Shown here: positions 7,830 to 15,723 of the stretch, in pieces
Layout: every line of letters begins with the position of its first letter
How positions within the stretch are numbered: position 1 is the stretch's first letter
Source of the DNA: an uncultured Verrucomicrobiales bacterium
GTDB taxonomy: Bacteria > Verrucomicrobiota > Verrucomicrobiia > Verrucomicrobiales > Akkermansiaceae
Direction: 5' to 3'
Length of the DNA stretch: 64,000 nucleotides
Assembly: GCA_947039485.1 (NCBI GenBank)
Contig: CAMQZC010000005.1
Location: 42,989-106,988, forward strand
The notes under the pieces: model-generated
What the model was told of the DNA's origin: nothing
Database searches by the model: none
What the model saw: the letters and a program-made list of their open reading frames with translations, nothing else
Program-made: the position numbers and the translations under genes

Positions 7830-7859
7830 TTGACAAAATAAGCTCGTACGGCATACAAT
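7830..7859 (+). promoter_or_regulatory. promoter of small membrane protein gene
   Basis: TTGACA and TACAAT separated by 18 bases. The predicted start of transcription is at about 7866, the first base of the ATG of the small membrane protein. Confidence 0.6.
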
Positions 7860-7865
7860 TCATAC

Positions 7866-8069
7866 ATGTTATGCCAACTTATAGATTTTTTGATCGAGGA
7901 TATCTTGATTCCGTCGAGCTTGTTTTGGATACCCGCGCTGCTGATTCTTTCAATCGTGGGGTTTCGCCACTTTTTCATCTGCTCTCGCTATATCATCTCG
8001 GTAATTTGCCTGATGGCTCCTCTGGTTTTTTTGGGGCTCTTTGCAGCCCTAGCCTTGTTTGTCTATTGA
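7866..8069 (+). CDS. small hydrophobic membrane protein, unknown
   Basis: A 67-residue protein that is almost entirely hydrophobic, with two likely transmembrane helices (about residues 12-32 and 42-66) joined by a short basic loop (GFRHFFICSRY). No family is recognised. A consensus-like promoter ends six bases before its ATG and a strong terminator follows, so it looks like a one-gene unit with a leaderless message. A longer overlapping reading frame at 7802-8104 has no promoter logic and a less protein-like composition. Confidence 0.5.
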   Translation: MLCQLIDFLIEDILIPSSLFWIPALLILSIVGFRHFFICSRYIISVICLMAPLVFLGLFAALALFVY

Positions 8070-8090
8070 GGAGTGGGGGGGTGAAAAAAT

Positions 8091-8116
8091 CGGCTGCATC
8101 GTAAGCGATGCAGCCG
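8091..8116. terminator. bidirectional intrinsic terminator
   Basis: An 11-base-pair GC-rich stem with loop TAAG, followed by T6 on the plus strand and preceded by A6 (T6 on the minus strand). It separates the small membrane gene from the convergent HTH gene. Confidence 0.9.
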
Positions 8117-8127
8117 AGAGGTGTTTT

Positions 8128-8715
8128 TTAATCATCGCCATCATCAGCAAAGATATTGAGGGCATTGGCCCGAGCTATCCTTGCCATTCGATGGTTGCGC
8201 AGTTTGTTGATATCACTGACGCGCAAGTAGCAGCGTCGACGGGGTCCTTGACCGGATTGACAGCGTAGGAAGACTGGTTTGAGTTTGCCCGACTTGATAG
8301 CTCGCTGGATGGTGCTGCGCCCCACATTGAGAGCCTTGGCGGCCTCCATGGTGGTTAGTAGCCCCGCGATTTCATCTTTTTGGACAAGGGGTTCCTTTTC
8401 GTTCGCTATTTTTTCGACTCGATCTTTTTTCCAGTAGATGCGAGGGGGGCGCCCATCCTGCGCTACGAGCCGGAAGGTAATGCGCTTGCGGCGCATCATG
8501 ATGCGCGCGGCGGAGTGACTGCATCCGAGGATGTCGGCGGCCTGATCTGTTGTAATTCCCCAAGGAGGGATTACATCATAGGGCTTCCCGTTCTCGGGGC
8601 TGAGTCCAGGGCGCGTTTGAATTACCTCTTTGGGGTAAATTACGCCTGGTATGTTAAAATATCGCTTCCCTCCAACTCCTTGGAGGGTGCGTGGAATAAA
8701 ATTAGGCCTTACCAT
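8128..8715 (-). CDS. protein with two excisionase/MerR-type helix-turn-helix segments
   Basis: A 195-residue basic protein. Residues about 53-95 contain a helix-turn-helix (ITTDQAADILGCSHSAARIMM) followed by a wing and an Arg-Ile-Tyr-Trp strand; residues about 118-180 contain a second, LTTMEAAKALNVGRSTIQRAI, again followed by a basic wing (GPRRRCYLRVSDINKL). Both match the HTH_17/excisionase pattern. The N-terminal 50 residues are Pro/Gly-rich and unlike either. Such duplicated small HTHs occur in phage and mobile-element regulators; with the phage remnant 2 kb away it may be part of the same accessory island. The ATG at 8715 is chosen because the protein begins MVRPNFIPR there. Confidence 0.65.
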   Translation of the reverse strand: MVRPNFIPRTLQGVGGKRYFNIPGVIYPKEVIQTRPGLSPENGKPYDVIPPWGITTDQAADILGCSHSAARIMMRRKRITFRLVAQDGRPPRIYWKKDRVEKIANEKEPLVQKDEIAGLLTTMEAAKALNVGRSTIQRAIKSGKLKPVFLRCQSGQGPRRRCYLRVSDINKLRNHRMARIARANALNIFADDGDD

Positions 8716-8736
8716 AAGCCGTGTGCAGAGGCACAA

Positions 8737-8991
8737 GTCGGTATGACCACTGATGAGTAGTCTATTTTCATATAATTGATACCGATTCTGTTAAAACAGG
8801 GTTATAATATCTTTGCTTTGCAGAGTAATCAATTATGTGGCCAATACATGGCAGTGTTTATTGCGTAGATAGGGCTGCTTGCGACTCCTCTGGTGAAACG
8901 AGATGGCATCTACAGTACCCATATCATTCTGCGTTATTAGCCTATATTTTGCTAATGACAAATAGAATAACAGCGACAGTTGAAACTTGTA
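8737..8991. other. intergenic region, no gene seen
   Basis: About 250 AT-rich bases between two minus-strand genes. A TATAAT hexamer sits at 8813-8818 but no partner -35 at a usable distance was found. No RNA gene or open frame could be supported. Confidence 0.5.
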
Positions 8992-9546
8992 TTATTTGCT
9001 TTTCTCGATGCTAAAGAGCAGGGGGGCTGTGGCGGCGCCATTGTGCGCCTCACTGCGACTCACGATGTAGTCGCGGATGGGGAGTACTGCAAGAAATTGC
9101 TCGATGGCTCGATATTCCTCCTCACCGCCCTCATGGGCAGGGTAGACCATCAGCGTGAGCCTTCCTTTGGGGACGAGGAGCCCGAGGCTGGACTCAATGG
9201 CGCGCATGCTGCTGCTGGCTCGGGTGACGATGCGGTGATCTCCCCCGGGCAGGTAGCCGAGGTTGAACATGGCGGCGCGCACGGTAGAGGGGACATGCTG
9301 GGCGATCTGCTCATGGCTGCAACAATGCGCACGCAGGCAGGCACCAAGTCCCGCTTGATTCAGTCTCTGGCGGGTCGCCTCAATAGCGGCCTCTTGCAAG
9401 TCAAAGGCGTAGAGCTCTCCCTCAACGCCAATATGCTGGGCGAGAAAGAGGCTGTCATGACCATTGCCTGCGGTGCCGTCGATGACGCAGTCCCCCGGCT
9501 GGAGGATGGCGGCGATGTGCAGGCGTGCTAACTCAAGGAGGCGCAT
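8992..9546 (-). CDS. class I SAM-dependent methyltransferase, MnmM/YtqB family
   Basis: A 184-residue methyltransferase. The SAM-binding motif VIDGTAGNGHDSLFLA is at residues 21-36, the acidic end of strand 2 is YAFDLQ near 60, and the family motif FNLGYLPGGD lies near residue 94. This combination is typical of the short YtqB family (PF06962), whose Bacillus and Staphylococcus members methylate the wobble-uridine modification of tRNA (MnmM). Assignment to that exact substrate is from family knowledge. It lies 12 bases downstream of the LolA-like gene and could be cotranscribed with it. Confidence 0.8.
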   Translation of the reverse strand: MRLLELARLHIAAILQPGDCVIDGTAGNGHDSLFLAQHIGVEGELYAFDLQEAAIEATRQRLNQAGLGACLRAHCCSHEQIAQHVPSTVRAAMFNLGYLPGGDHRIVTRASSSMRAIESSLGLLVPKGRLTLMVYPAHEGGEEEYRAIEQFLAVLPIRDYIVSRSEAHNGAATAPLLFSIEKSK

Positions 9547-9558
9547 ATGGGGAGAGCT

Positions 9559-10287
9559 TTATTTCTCAGGGATGTCATCCATCTCCAAGTAGTTGAGGGC
9601 GATGGTGCGATTAGGGTTGTTGGGGTCGCGGATTTCAAGCTTCATTTGCTTGAAGAACCAGCTACCGTCACTGAGTCGCTGAACAGATGTGATGGAGAAT
9701 CGCTTCTTGAGCTGCCCCTTGGTATCGTAGCCGTCAATCTGCCAGCTCGTGCCATTCTCCTTGTCGATCCAGATGCGGACCCAGGCAAATTGTCCGATAT
9801 TGGGCGCGGGGTTGCTCACCTCGATGATGTGGCAGTCCCGCCCCTTGATACGGCTGTTGCTTGACTCAGACAGCAGGCGGCCACCCTTCCAATAGAGGAA
9901 GCGCAAGGAGAGGTCCTCGTAGGCGACATCCGTGCCGGCAATTTTCTTGCTATAATCGCTGGGAGGCATGACACGTGCATTGCCATTGCTCACGCGGATG
10001 AGCTCGGCTTTGCGAGCTTGGATGAGCAGATCAAAGCGCTGCCAAACGTTGTTCTCTTGATATTGGAAGACGATGGTGCCGCCTCGAGAGCTCAGGCTGA
10101 AGGGGACTTGGGTGCGACCTTTGCGGATTTTGCCCACCACGTCGCGCTCGCCCTGGCTCACGGTCATTTGACGCACTGATTGGAGAATCTGATCCGCAGA
10201 CATATCGGCCACCGCGGAGCTGCCGAGCAGGACGATGGCGGAGCAGATGAGTCTGCAACTGTCTCTAAAAATGTTCATAGACTTCAT
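9559..10287 (-). CDS. LolA/LolB-fold outer-membrane lipoprotein-sorting-like protein
   Basis: A 242-residue exported protein with an N-terminal signal peptide (cleavage likely after VADM or nearby). The mature part has the beta-rich pattern of the periplasmic lipoprotein-sorting fold: YEDLSLRFLYWKGG near residue 120, RDCHIIEVSNP, VRIWIDKENGTSWQIDGYD, then a final strand set. This family is common in Verrucomicrobiota and carries lipid or lipoprotein cargo in LolA; the specific cargo here is unknown. A second ATG at residue 4 is an equally good start. Confidence 0.75.
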   Translation of the reverse strand: MKSMNIFRDSCRLICSAIVLLGSSAVADMSADQILQSVRQMTVSQGERDVVGKIRKGRTQVPFSLSSRGGTIVFQYQENNVWQRFDLLIQARKAELIRVSNGNARVMPPSDYSKKIAGTDVAYEDLSLRFLYWKGGRLLSESSNSRIKGRDCHIIEVSNPAPNIGQFAWVRIWIDKENGTSWQIDGYDTKGQLKKRFSITSVQRLSDGSWFFKQMKLEIRDPNNPNRTIALNYLEMDDIPEK

Positions 10288-10358
10288 ATAACATAATGGC
10301 GCGCAAAATAGGAGCTTTATTTAAGTGTGCCACAAAAAATGCGACGCGACAGGGTATG

Positions 10359-10389
10359 AAAAACGCAGCCTAAGCTGCTGCTTGGCTGC
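10359..10389 (-). terminator. intrinsic terminator of the 39-residue lipoprotein gene
   Basis: Stem GCAGCC(T)AAG with CTTGGCTGC, one bulge, followed on the minus strand by G and five T residues, 20 bases after the stop codon. Confidence 0.6.
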
Positions 10390-10409
10390 GCTGGTCTGCA
10401 TAATGCAGG

Positions 10410-10529
10410 TTACTTAGTAGGCTGGATGATGATCGCTGCAGCTGGTGGTTCTGGTTGCTGCTGTTGTTGTTGTTGGCAGCAGGAGCAGAGGGCGATGCCG
10501 CTAAGGGCGATAATTATGATGCTTTTCAT
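10410..10529 (-). CDS. 39-residue Gln-rich lipoprotein
   Basis: A very short gene read from the sequence: MKSIIIIALSGIALCSCC, then seven consecutive Gln codons, PEPPAAAIIIQPTK and stop. Lys at position 2, a hydrophobic core and a Cys after LCS form a plausible lipoprotein signal, leaving a mature peptide of about 22 residues. A promoter (TTGTCT-N16-TACACT, 10536-10563 on the minus strand) places the transcription start at the ATG, and a hairpin plus T run follows the stop. The Gln run repeats the CAA/CAG codons. The NlpC/P60 lipoprotein at 57.8 kb also begins its mature part with CQQQQ. Function unknown. Confidence 0.6.
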   Translation of the reverse strand: MKSIIIIALSGIALCSCCQQQQQQQPEPPAAAIIIQPTK

Positions 10530-10535
10530 CCCTCT

Positions 10536-10563
10536 AGTGTAGACTATTAGTCTGAGGAGACAA
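10536..10563 (-). promoter_or_regulatory. promoter of the small Gln-rich lipoprotein gene
   Basis: TTGTCT and TACACT separated by 16 bases on the minus strand; six bases lie between the -10 element and the ATG at 10529. Confidence 0.5.
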
Positions 10564-10615
10564 GCAGTTAGAGTGGGGATATATCTAATAACTAGAAAGT
10601 TAGATACTGAACGAC

Positions 10616-10647
10616 AAAAAACCCGCGAACCTAAGTTCGCGGGTTTT
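10616..10647 (-). terminator. intrinsic terminator after tRNA-Tyr
   Basis: Perfect nine-base-pair stem CCCGCGAAC with loop of four, followed on the minus strand by six T residues. Confidence 0.9.
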
Positions 10648-10654
10648 AAGTTGC

Positions 10655-10736
10655 TGGGCAGAGAAGGATTCGAACCTTCGAAAGCAACGCTAGCAGATTT
10701 ACAGTCTGCCCCCTTTGACCGCTCGGGAACCTACCC
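10655..10736 (-). tRNA. tRNA-Tyr (GTA)
   Basis: An 82-base type II tRNA with acceptor GGGTAGG, long variable arm (GCTAGCGTTGCTTTC), anticodon loop with GTA (CTGTAAA), T arm GGTTCGAATCC and discriminator A. The long arm and GTA anticodon identify tRNA-Tyr. Confidence 0.95.
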
Positions 10737-10776
10737 ATTCGGTTTGTTTCACCCCCTAGAGGGTGGTTGCGGGGTG

Positions 10777-10805
10777 ATTCTACGCTAAAATGGCGTGGAC
10801 TGCAA
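10777..10805 (-). promoter_or_regulatory. promoter of tRNA-Tyr
   Basis: TTGCAG and TAGAAT separated by 17 bases on the minus strand, about 40 bases before the tRNA. Confidence 0.65.
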
Positions 10806-10838
10806 GCATTTTTTTACTCTTTCGTGTTAATTTAGTAA

Positions 10839-11837
10839 TTATTTCTTATTGGCCCTCCATTTGCGCCATGCTGGGATGAAGAATGCGATCGCACCAAAGA
10901 TCACAGCTACAGAGAGGTATTGACCTCGAGTGATGTCATTCCATGTCTCTGCGTCAGGCTCGCGGTAGAACTCTGTGCTGATGCGGCCAGCGGCGTAGAG
11001 TAGGCAGAAGAGAGCTGAGATGAAGCCTGCAGGAATATTTCTCCAGATGAGACGTATGCTAAGCAGAATGATGAAGATGATGAGTCCCTCTGCGGCGGCT
11101 TCAAAGAGCTGGGAGGGGTAGCGCAGGCTGAGCTGCTCGCCAATCCCGTAGCGCAGCTCCTCATTGCTGCGCATCAGCTCAATGAGCTTGTTGTTGAGCT
11201 CGTGCTGTGAGAGGACGCCATTGAGGATGGTGGGCTCTATTGTAATCGCGCTCTGGATGATTTCATTCCAGCGCTGGGGGTCGCGTGCGCATATCTCATG
11301 TAGCTCTAGAGGGAATTTCATGGCAGTAGCGCTTTGCTCGGGCGCGAGTCGGCCATAAAGCTCTCCGTTGATGAAGTTCGCGATGCGGCCAAAGCAGAGA
11401 CCAATGGAGGAGGCGATGGCAAGACCATCGCAGAGGTTGAGGATGGGCCATTTGTACTTGCGACTATAGTAGAGCGCTACGAGAAAGACGCCCAAGATGC
11501 CACCATGCGAGGCCATGCCTCCCTCCCAAACGCGGAATACCCAAGAAGGATCTGCAATAAAGCCACTCCATCCGTGTTTGGGCAGCCAGTAGAAGAAGAA
11601 CTCGCCGAGGCGACCCCCCATGAGAGCGCCAAAAATCGCTGTGCTGGTGATGAAATCGCTGAGTTTTTCAGGATTGACGCAATAGAGATTGCGCTTGGAG
11701 AGAGCTAGAAGGACGAGGTAGCCGACAAGAAAGCTCATCACATAGGATAGTCCATACCAGCGTAGAGCGAGGGGTGTGCCGGGTATATCAAAGATGATCG
11801 GGTCGAGGTTGTGGATGTAGATAGCCAGGAGATTCAT
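10839..11837 (-). CDS. lgt: prolipoprotein diacylglyceryl transferase
   Basis: A 332-residue inner-membrane enzyme that transfers diacylglycerol from phosphatidylglycerol to the lipobox cysteine, the first step of lipoprotein maturation. Recognisable blocks are LALRWYGLSYVMSF near residue 25, GGRLGEFFFYW near 75, the catalytic-region signature GGMASHGGILG near 106, and CFGRIANFINGELYGR near 149, which is the Lgt signature. The region between about 160 and 220 is an insertion compared with E. coli Lgt (291 residues). Seven hydrophobic segments are visible. The gene stands alone and serves the many lipoproteins encoded in this window. Confidence 0.95.
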   Translation of the reverse strand: MNLLAIYIHNLDPIIFDIPGTPLALRWYGLSYVMSFLVGYLVLLALSKRNLYCVNPEKLSDFITSTAIFGALMGGRLGEFFFYWLPKHGWSGFIADPSWVFRVWEGGMASHGGILGVFLVALYYSRKYKWPILNLCDGLAIASSIGLCFGRIANFINGELYGRLAPEQSATAMKFPLELHEICARDPQRWNEIIQSAITIEPTILNGVLSQHELNNKLIELMRSNEELRYGIGEQLSLRYPSQLFEAAAEGLIIFIILLSIRLIWRNIPAGFISALFCLLYAAGRISTEFYREPDAETWNDITRGQYLSVAVIFGAIAFFIPAWRKWRANKK

Positions 11838-12001
11838 GTGGGGTTGTTTATAGCATGCTTAAGGCGTGTTGGGGAGCAAAAAAAGTGCCTGTATTAGCAA
11901 ATAGAACATCTAAATGTTAAAAAAAGTCAATTTAGCGTAAGTTTTTCTCGCCAAGAGGGGGGTGATTCGTGTATAAAAGGGATGAAATCATGCATCCTAT
12001 T

Positions 12002-12853
12002 ATGAAGACCTTCATCTCATCCATATTGGTGTCCGCAATCTGCGCCTCCGCCGTCTCTGCTCTCGATGCGACAAGTGTTCGCGTAGAGCTCCCTAAGTCC
12101 GTAAACGCCTTGACTGTGCACCAAATTGCGGCCCCCAGTGTGACATTCCTCTCAAGCGCCACGAAGGGCAAGTCCAAGTTTGATCCTGCGCCAAGCAAAA
12201 GCAAGCCCGTTGGTAAGCAGGTTTCTGCCGTTAAGCAGTGGCAGTATGTGAGCTTTCCCCTCAGGGTACATGGTTTTCCTGTCAAGGTAGGCGGTAGCTC
12301 CAAGCATACACAGACACCACACTTTGTATCTGAACTCTCAGTGACGATGTACGCGCTCTTCCGCTCCCATAAGGATGACAAAGACTCTCCTCTTGTCTTC
12401 CTCACCAAGGAACTGAACTATGTTAACGTGCCCGTCGGTGATATTAACGTCGGCTTTATGATCTCCCCCCGCGATGCTAGCAAGATTGCACCGTTTGATA
12501 ATGACAGGGCAAAGGTTGCAGGCGATCTCAGGGAGTGCTTGGTCGCGCTCGCGATTGAGGCTCGCTTCAACGGCGTACGCTGCATGGCCTCTAAGAAGGC
12601 TTCTGAAATGACCGTGATTTTAGATAAAACCCTCAAGTCTCGCCTGGAGGGTGCATGGTGGAAGAAGCAGAGCTTCCGCAGCAGTTCCGCAAGCTTGTTG
12701 GGTATCAACGAGACTCCTTTTGCCTTTTCTTTCGGTTCCCATTTCCCTGAAATGTCACCTCTCTTAGTCTCATCAGCCTCGGCGCCAAAGGCTGCCACCG
12801 CTGATGGAAATGACGTAGTTGGTGCGGAAAGCAGCGATGCGGAAGATGAATAA
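12002..12853 (+). CDS. Amuc_1102-like exported protein of the pilus-like operon
   Basis: A 283-residue protein with a clear signal peptide (MKTFISSILVSAICASAVSA). The mature part is Ser/Lys-rich, mixed alpha/beta, and ends in an acidic Ala-rich tail. No enzyme motif is visible. It is the first gene of a five-gene run whose order and partner types match the Akkermansia locus Amuc_1102 to Amuc_1098, and the Akkermansia first gene also encodes an exported protein of comparable size. Homology is inferred mainly from position. The ATG at 12002 is preferred over two upstream ATGs because it gives a standard signal peptide. The gap to the PilM-like gene is 41 bases. Confidence 0.65.
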   Translation: MKTFISSILVSAICASAVSALDATSVRVELPKSVNALTVHQIAAPSVTFLSSATKGKSKFDPAPSKSKPVGKQVSAVKQWQYVSFPLRVHGFPVKVGGSSKHTQTPHFVSELSVTMYALFRSHKDDKDSPLVFLTKELNYVNVPVGDINVGFMISPRDASKIAPFDNDRAKVAGDLRECLVALAIEARFNGVRCMASKKASEMTVILDKTLKSRLEGAWWKKQSFRSSSASLLGINETPFAFSFGSHFPEMSPLLVSSASAPKAATADGNDVVGAESSDAEDE

Positions 12854-12894
12854 ATCTTAGGATAAATTACTTTTTTTAACTATACTCTATCACA

Positions 12895-14763
12895 ATGGCT
12901 GAATTTAAGACAACCGTCGCCTTGGAAATTGGCGCACAGACAGTCACCATGGCTGTCTTTAACCCCTCTGGACACGGCTTTGCTCTCTCTCGATACGCGC
13001 AGCGAAATATCGTCCTCGATCCCGTCGAGGAGGGTCTGCGAATAGACTACGTGAGCAACGCCGTTGCCGAGCTCGTTACGGAGCTCAAGGTCAAGGGTAG
13101 TGATGTTCGCAATGTGGTCTCAGGGCAGCAGGTATTCATGCGCTTCCTCAAGCTTCCTGCTCTCGATATGGATGATTTGGAGGAGCAAGTAGGATTTGAA
13201 GCTCTGCAGCATATTCCCTTCCCCCTCGATGAGATTGTCTATTCCTATCAGGTGTTGGGCTCAGGTGATGCTGGCGAGCGCGATGTGCTACTCGTTGCCA
13301 TCAAGAAGAATGTCTTAGATGAGCTCCACGGACAGGTGTCTAGCAATGGACTGCACCCCAAGAGCGTCGATTGCTCCATCTCATCTCTCTACAATGCCTT
13401 CCGCATCGGTTACCCCGAGGAGCAGGAGTCTGTGATGATTATCGATATCGGTGCCAAGACCACTGATATCATCTTTAGCGAGAATGGTCGCTTTTACACA
13501 CGCTCGGTGACGGCTGCTGGTTCCTTTATAACTAATGCGATTAGCCGTGAGTTCAAGCTCAGCTTCCTTGAGGCTGAAGCAATCAAGGTTGAGAAAGGTC
13601 TCATTTCTCTGGGTAGTGGTCATACCGATGATCTCGATGAGCAGACAGCTGCTCTCGCTACTACAATTCGCACGGCGATGGGTCGCCTGAGCTCTGAGGT
13701 GCAGCGCACCATCAATCACTACCGCGCTCAGTACAAGGGGAATGCCCCAGTCAAGGCCTACATCTGTGGTGGTGGCGCTCGCATGCCCTATGCTGTTGAG
13801 TACCTCAATGCCGCACTCAATATCTCAGTGGAGCACCTCAATCCCCTCGCTGCCTTCTCTATTGGCAGTAAGATTGATGAGACAGCCCTCTCGATGGACG
13901 CTCTCTGCCTCGGCCCTGTTGCGGGTGCTGCGGTCACGGGTGCTAAGGTAGGTGAGTTTAATATCGATCTTGTACCCACAGTGTTGGGGAAGGATCGCGC
14001 TGAGAAAGCTCTCCTCCTCAAGGTTGTTGTCGCTGGCGCGATTGCTCTGGCAGGCGCTGGCTTCTTTGCCTATCAGTCAGTCGCGGCATCCACCGCTGCG
14101 ACAAATAGCCTCAAAAAGATTGAGGCTCAATACGAGCGCGTCAGTAATATTGCTGACACCGTGGTAAATCTTAATAATCGCTACAGCCGTGCTGGCCGCG
14201 AGCTCAAGGAGATTTCAGAGCTTTATCTTAGCCGTACAACTTATGCGGACATCTTGCTGCAAATTGCAGAGAAGAGCCCCTCAGTCAAGTTCTGGATTAC
14301 AGAGTTTACTCCAATGATTAACTACGATGTAGCCAATACGGAGCTGACTGGTGCGTTGAAGGTCAAGGGGCAGCCTCTGATTGACATGGCTCGTAGCCGT
14401 AATGGCTCGCCTGAGAGCTCCATTAATAAGGCTCCCGACTCCATCAACCCTAGAAATCGTAATAAGGACCCCAAGGTCACAGCAATCTATGTGAGTGGTT
14501 ATACGCTCAAATCTTACGGTAAGAGTGATAACGACGTGCATCGCGCTGTGATTCGTGATCTGGTTAATAACAACTTTGATGAGCGCAGCAAGGACTCCCT
14601 CTTCCTCTACAAAGCCCAAGAGGTGAGCGCGAACCAGAATCGCTACTTCCGCTTTGTTTCAGCCGAAGAGACCAAGGGCAAGATGCCTGAGTACGTGGAG
14701 AAGTTTATGGTAATTATGCCACTCAAGACGCCAATTAACATCCCAGAGCTGAGTAAGAAATAA
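12895..14763 (+). CDS. pilM: PilM-like actin-fold ATPase fused to a PilN-like membrane domain
   Basis: A 622-residue fusion protein. Residues 1-350 are a type IV pilus assembly PilM domain of the FtsA/actin fold: phosphate loop VALEIGAQTVTMAVF at about 8-22, the PilM-conserved FEALQHIPFPLDEIVYSYQV at about 102-121, the second phosphate loop MIIDIGAKTTDIIF near 182 and the adenosine loop YICGGGARMPY near 290. A single transmembrane helix lies at about 377-397, followed by a coiled-coil/PilN-like periplasmic region to 622. In proteobacterial systems PilM and PilN are separate proteins joined by a short N-terminal peptide; here they are one chain. It corresponds to Amuc_1101 in order. A phage-type or secretion ATPase is not encoded in this window. 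Confidence 0.85.
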   Translation: MAEFKTTVALEIGAQTVTMAVFNPSGHGFALSRYAQRNIVLDPVEEGLRIDYVSNAVAELVTELKVKGSDVRNVVSGQQVFMRFLKLPALDMDDLEEQVGFEALQHIPFPLDEIVYSYQVLGSGDAGERDVLLVAIKKNVLDELHGQVSSNGLHPKSVDCSISSLYNAFRIGYPEEQESVMIIDIGAKTTDIIFSENGRFYTRSVTAAGSFITNAISREFKLSFLEAEAIKVEKGLISLGSGHTDDLDEQTAALATTIRTAMGRLSSEVQRTINHYRAQYKGNAPVKAYICGGGARMPYAVEYLNAALNISVEHLNPLAAFSIGSKIDETALSMDALCLGPVAGAAVTGAKVGEFNIDLVPTVLGKDRAEKALLLKVVVAGAIALAGAGFFAYQSVAASTAATNSLKKIEAQYERVSNIADTVVNLNNRYSRAGRELKEISELYLSRTTYADILLQIAEKSPSVKFWITEFTPMINYDVANTELTGALKVKGQPLIDMARSRNGSPESSINKAPDSINPRNRNKDPKVTAIYVSGYTLKSYGKSDNDVHRAVIRDLVNNNFDERSKDSLFLYKAQEVSANQNRYFRFVSAEETKGKMPEYVEKFMVIMPLKTPINIPELSKK

Positions 14764-14782
14764 GATCAAAAGGATTTAGAAA

Positions 14783-15703
14783 ATGAATATTAGTGAAAAT
14801 AAACGAGTAACAGCACTCGCCGCGCTTTTCTCCCTAGCGTTCTGCGGGGTGATGTATGTGGGTTATCAGTCGCAGACTGATGCGATGGCCGCCAATGCAA
14901 GGCTGGCTGAAATTGATGAGAAATTTGTCAACTATAGCCGCCAAGATTTCCCACCGACGGTTGCCAGTGTCAAAACACTGCGCAAGTCATTGGGGACAAT
15001 CACCAATCTCAAGAAGTCTCTTGACAGCGATTTAGCTGGTTATAGGAGTCGCTGCGTCGGTGATGGGAAGATGTCAACGGCTGTTGAGTTTCAGAGCAAG
15101 CTGCGTGTGGCTATCGCCCAAACGGCAAAGATCGCCGCTGAGAAAAAGGTAAGCCTGTCCAACACCGCGTCTGATCTCGGCACGGGCAATCTCAAGAATG
15201 TTGCCGCTCTGCAGGAGGAAGTGCCTTATCGCGAGTTCTTACTCGACGCGACCAATTCACTCATGATGATGCTGCTTGATGCAGAGGTTGCGAGTGTTGA
15301 CAAGGTCTTCATCGCCCCCCTCCCTGAGGAGTGCGACTCAGGCTTACGCAGGCCTCCTGCTTACTTCCCCATGTCTATGGAGATTTCCTTTGCTGCAAAG
15401 CGAGGAGACTTGCCTAGCATCATCAACCATATCATTCAGAATAAGGACTACTTCTTCATTTTAACAGGTGTAGCAGCTCTCTCTGACACAAGCATCCCTG
15501 ATGTTGTGGACGGTGAGCAAAATGCGCCTCAGGTTCAAGTCGTGCAGAACGATGGGATATCTGATGAAGCAGCTCTCGACGTTGTCGTCCAAGACAGGGG
15601 CGTGCAGATTGCATCCCGCAAGCTGGGCAACCCCACAGAGACAGTGCGCGTACATTTGACGCTGCAGTTGCTCTACTTTAACGCTCCTAACAAGGTCAAA
15701 TAA
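14783..15703 (+). CDS. Amuc_1100-like outer-membrane/pilus-associated protein
   Basis: A 306-residue protein with one N-terminal transmembrane helix (about residues 8-28) and a periplasmic part. Its plan is that of Amuc_1100 of A. muciniphila: an N-terminal helix, a coiled-coil segment (residues 30-90), a block FPMSMEISFAAKRGDL near 197, KDYFFILTGVAAL near 222, and a final strand VRVHLTLQLLYFNAP. The corresponding Amuc_1100 blocks (PLEIAF, DYLFTV, VSLNLVHFNQP) are recalled from memory. Amuc_1100 is known as a TLR2-active protein of the pilus-like locus; whether this relative shares that activity cannot be told. It may be the PilO-type partner of the upstream fusion. Confidence 0.8.
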   Translation: MNISENKRVTALAALFSLAFCGVMYVGYQSQTDAMAANARLAEIDEKFVNYSRQDFPPTVASVKTLRKSLGTITNLKKSLDSDLAGYRSRCVGDGKMSTAVEFQSKLRVAIAQTAKIAAEKKVSLSNTASDLGTGNLKNVAALQEEVPYREFLLDATNSLMMMLLDAEVASVDKVFIAPLPEECDSGLRRPPAYFPMSMEISFAAKRGDLPSIINHIIQNKDYFFILTGVAALSDTSIPDVVDGEQNAPQVQVVQNDGISDEAALDVVVQDRGVQIASRKLGNPTETVRVHLTLQLLYFNAPNKVK

Positions 15704-15723
15704 CATTAACAAAGATTATCAAT

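Noticed and set aside
7802..8104. A 100-residue plus-strand reading frame overlapping the small membrane protein
   Set aside because: It begins upstream of the promoter of the 7866 frame, ends in the terminator hairpin and has a less protein-like composition.
8776..8818. TTGATA and TATAAT as a promoter
   Set aside because: The two elements are 31 bases apart, far outside the usable range.
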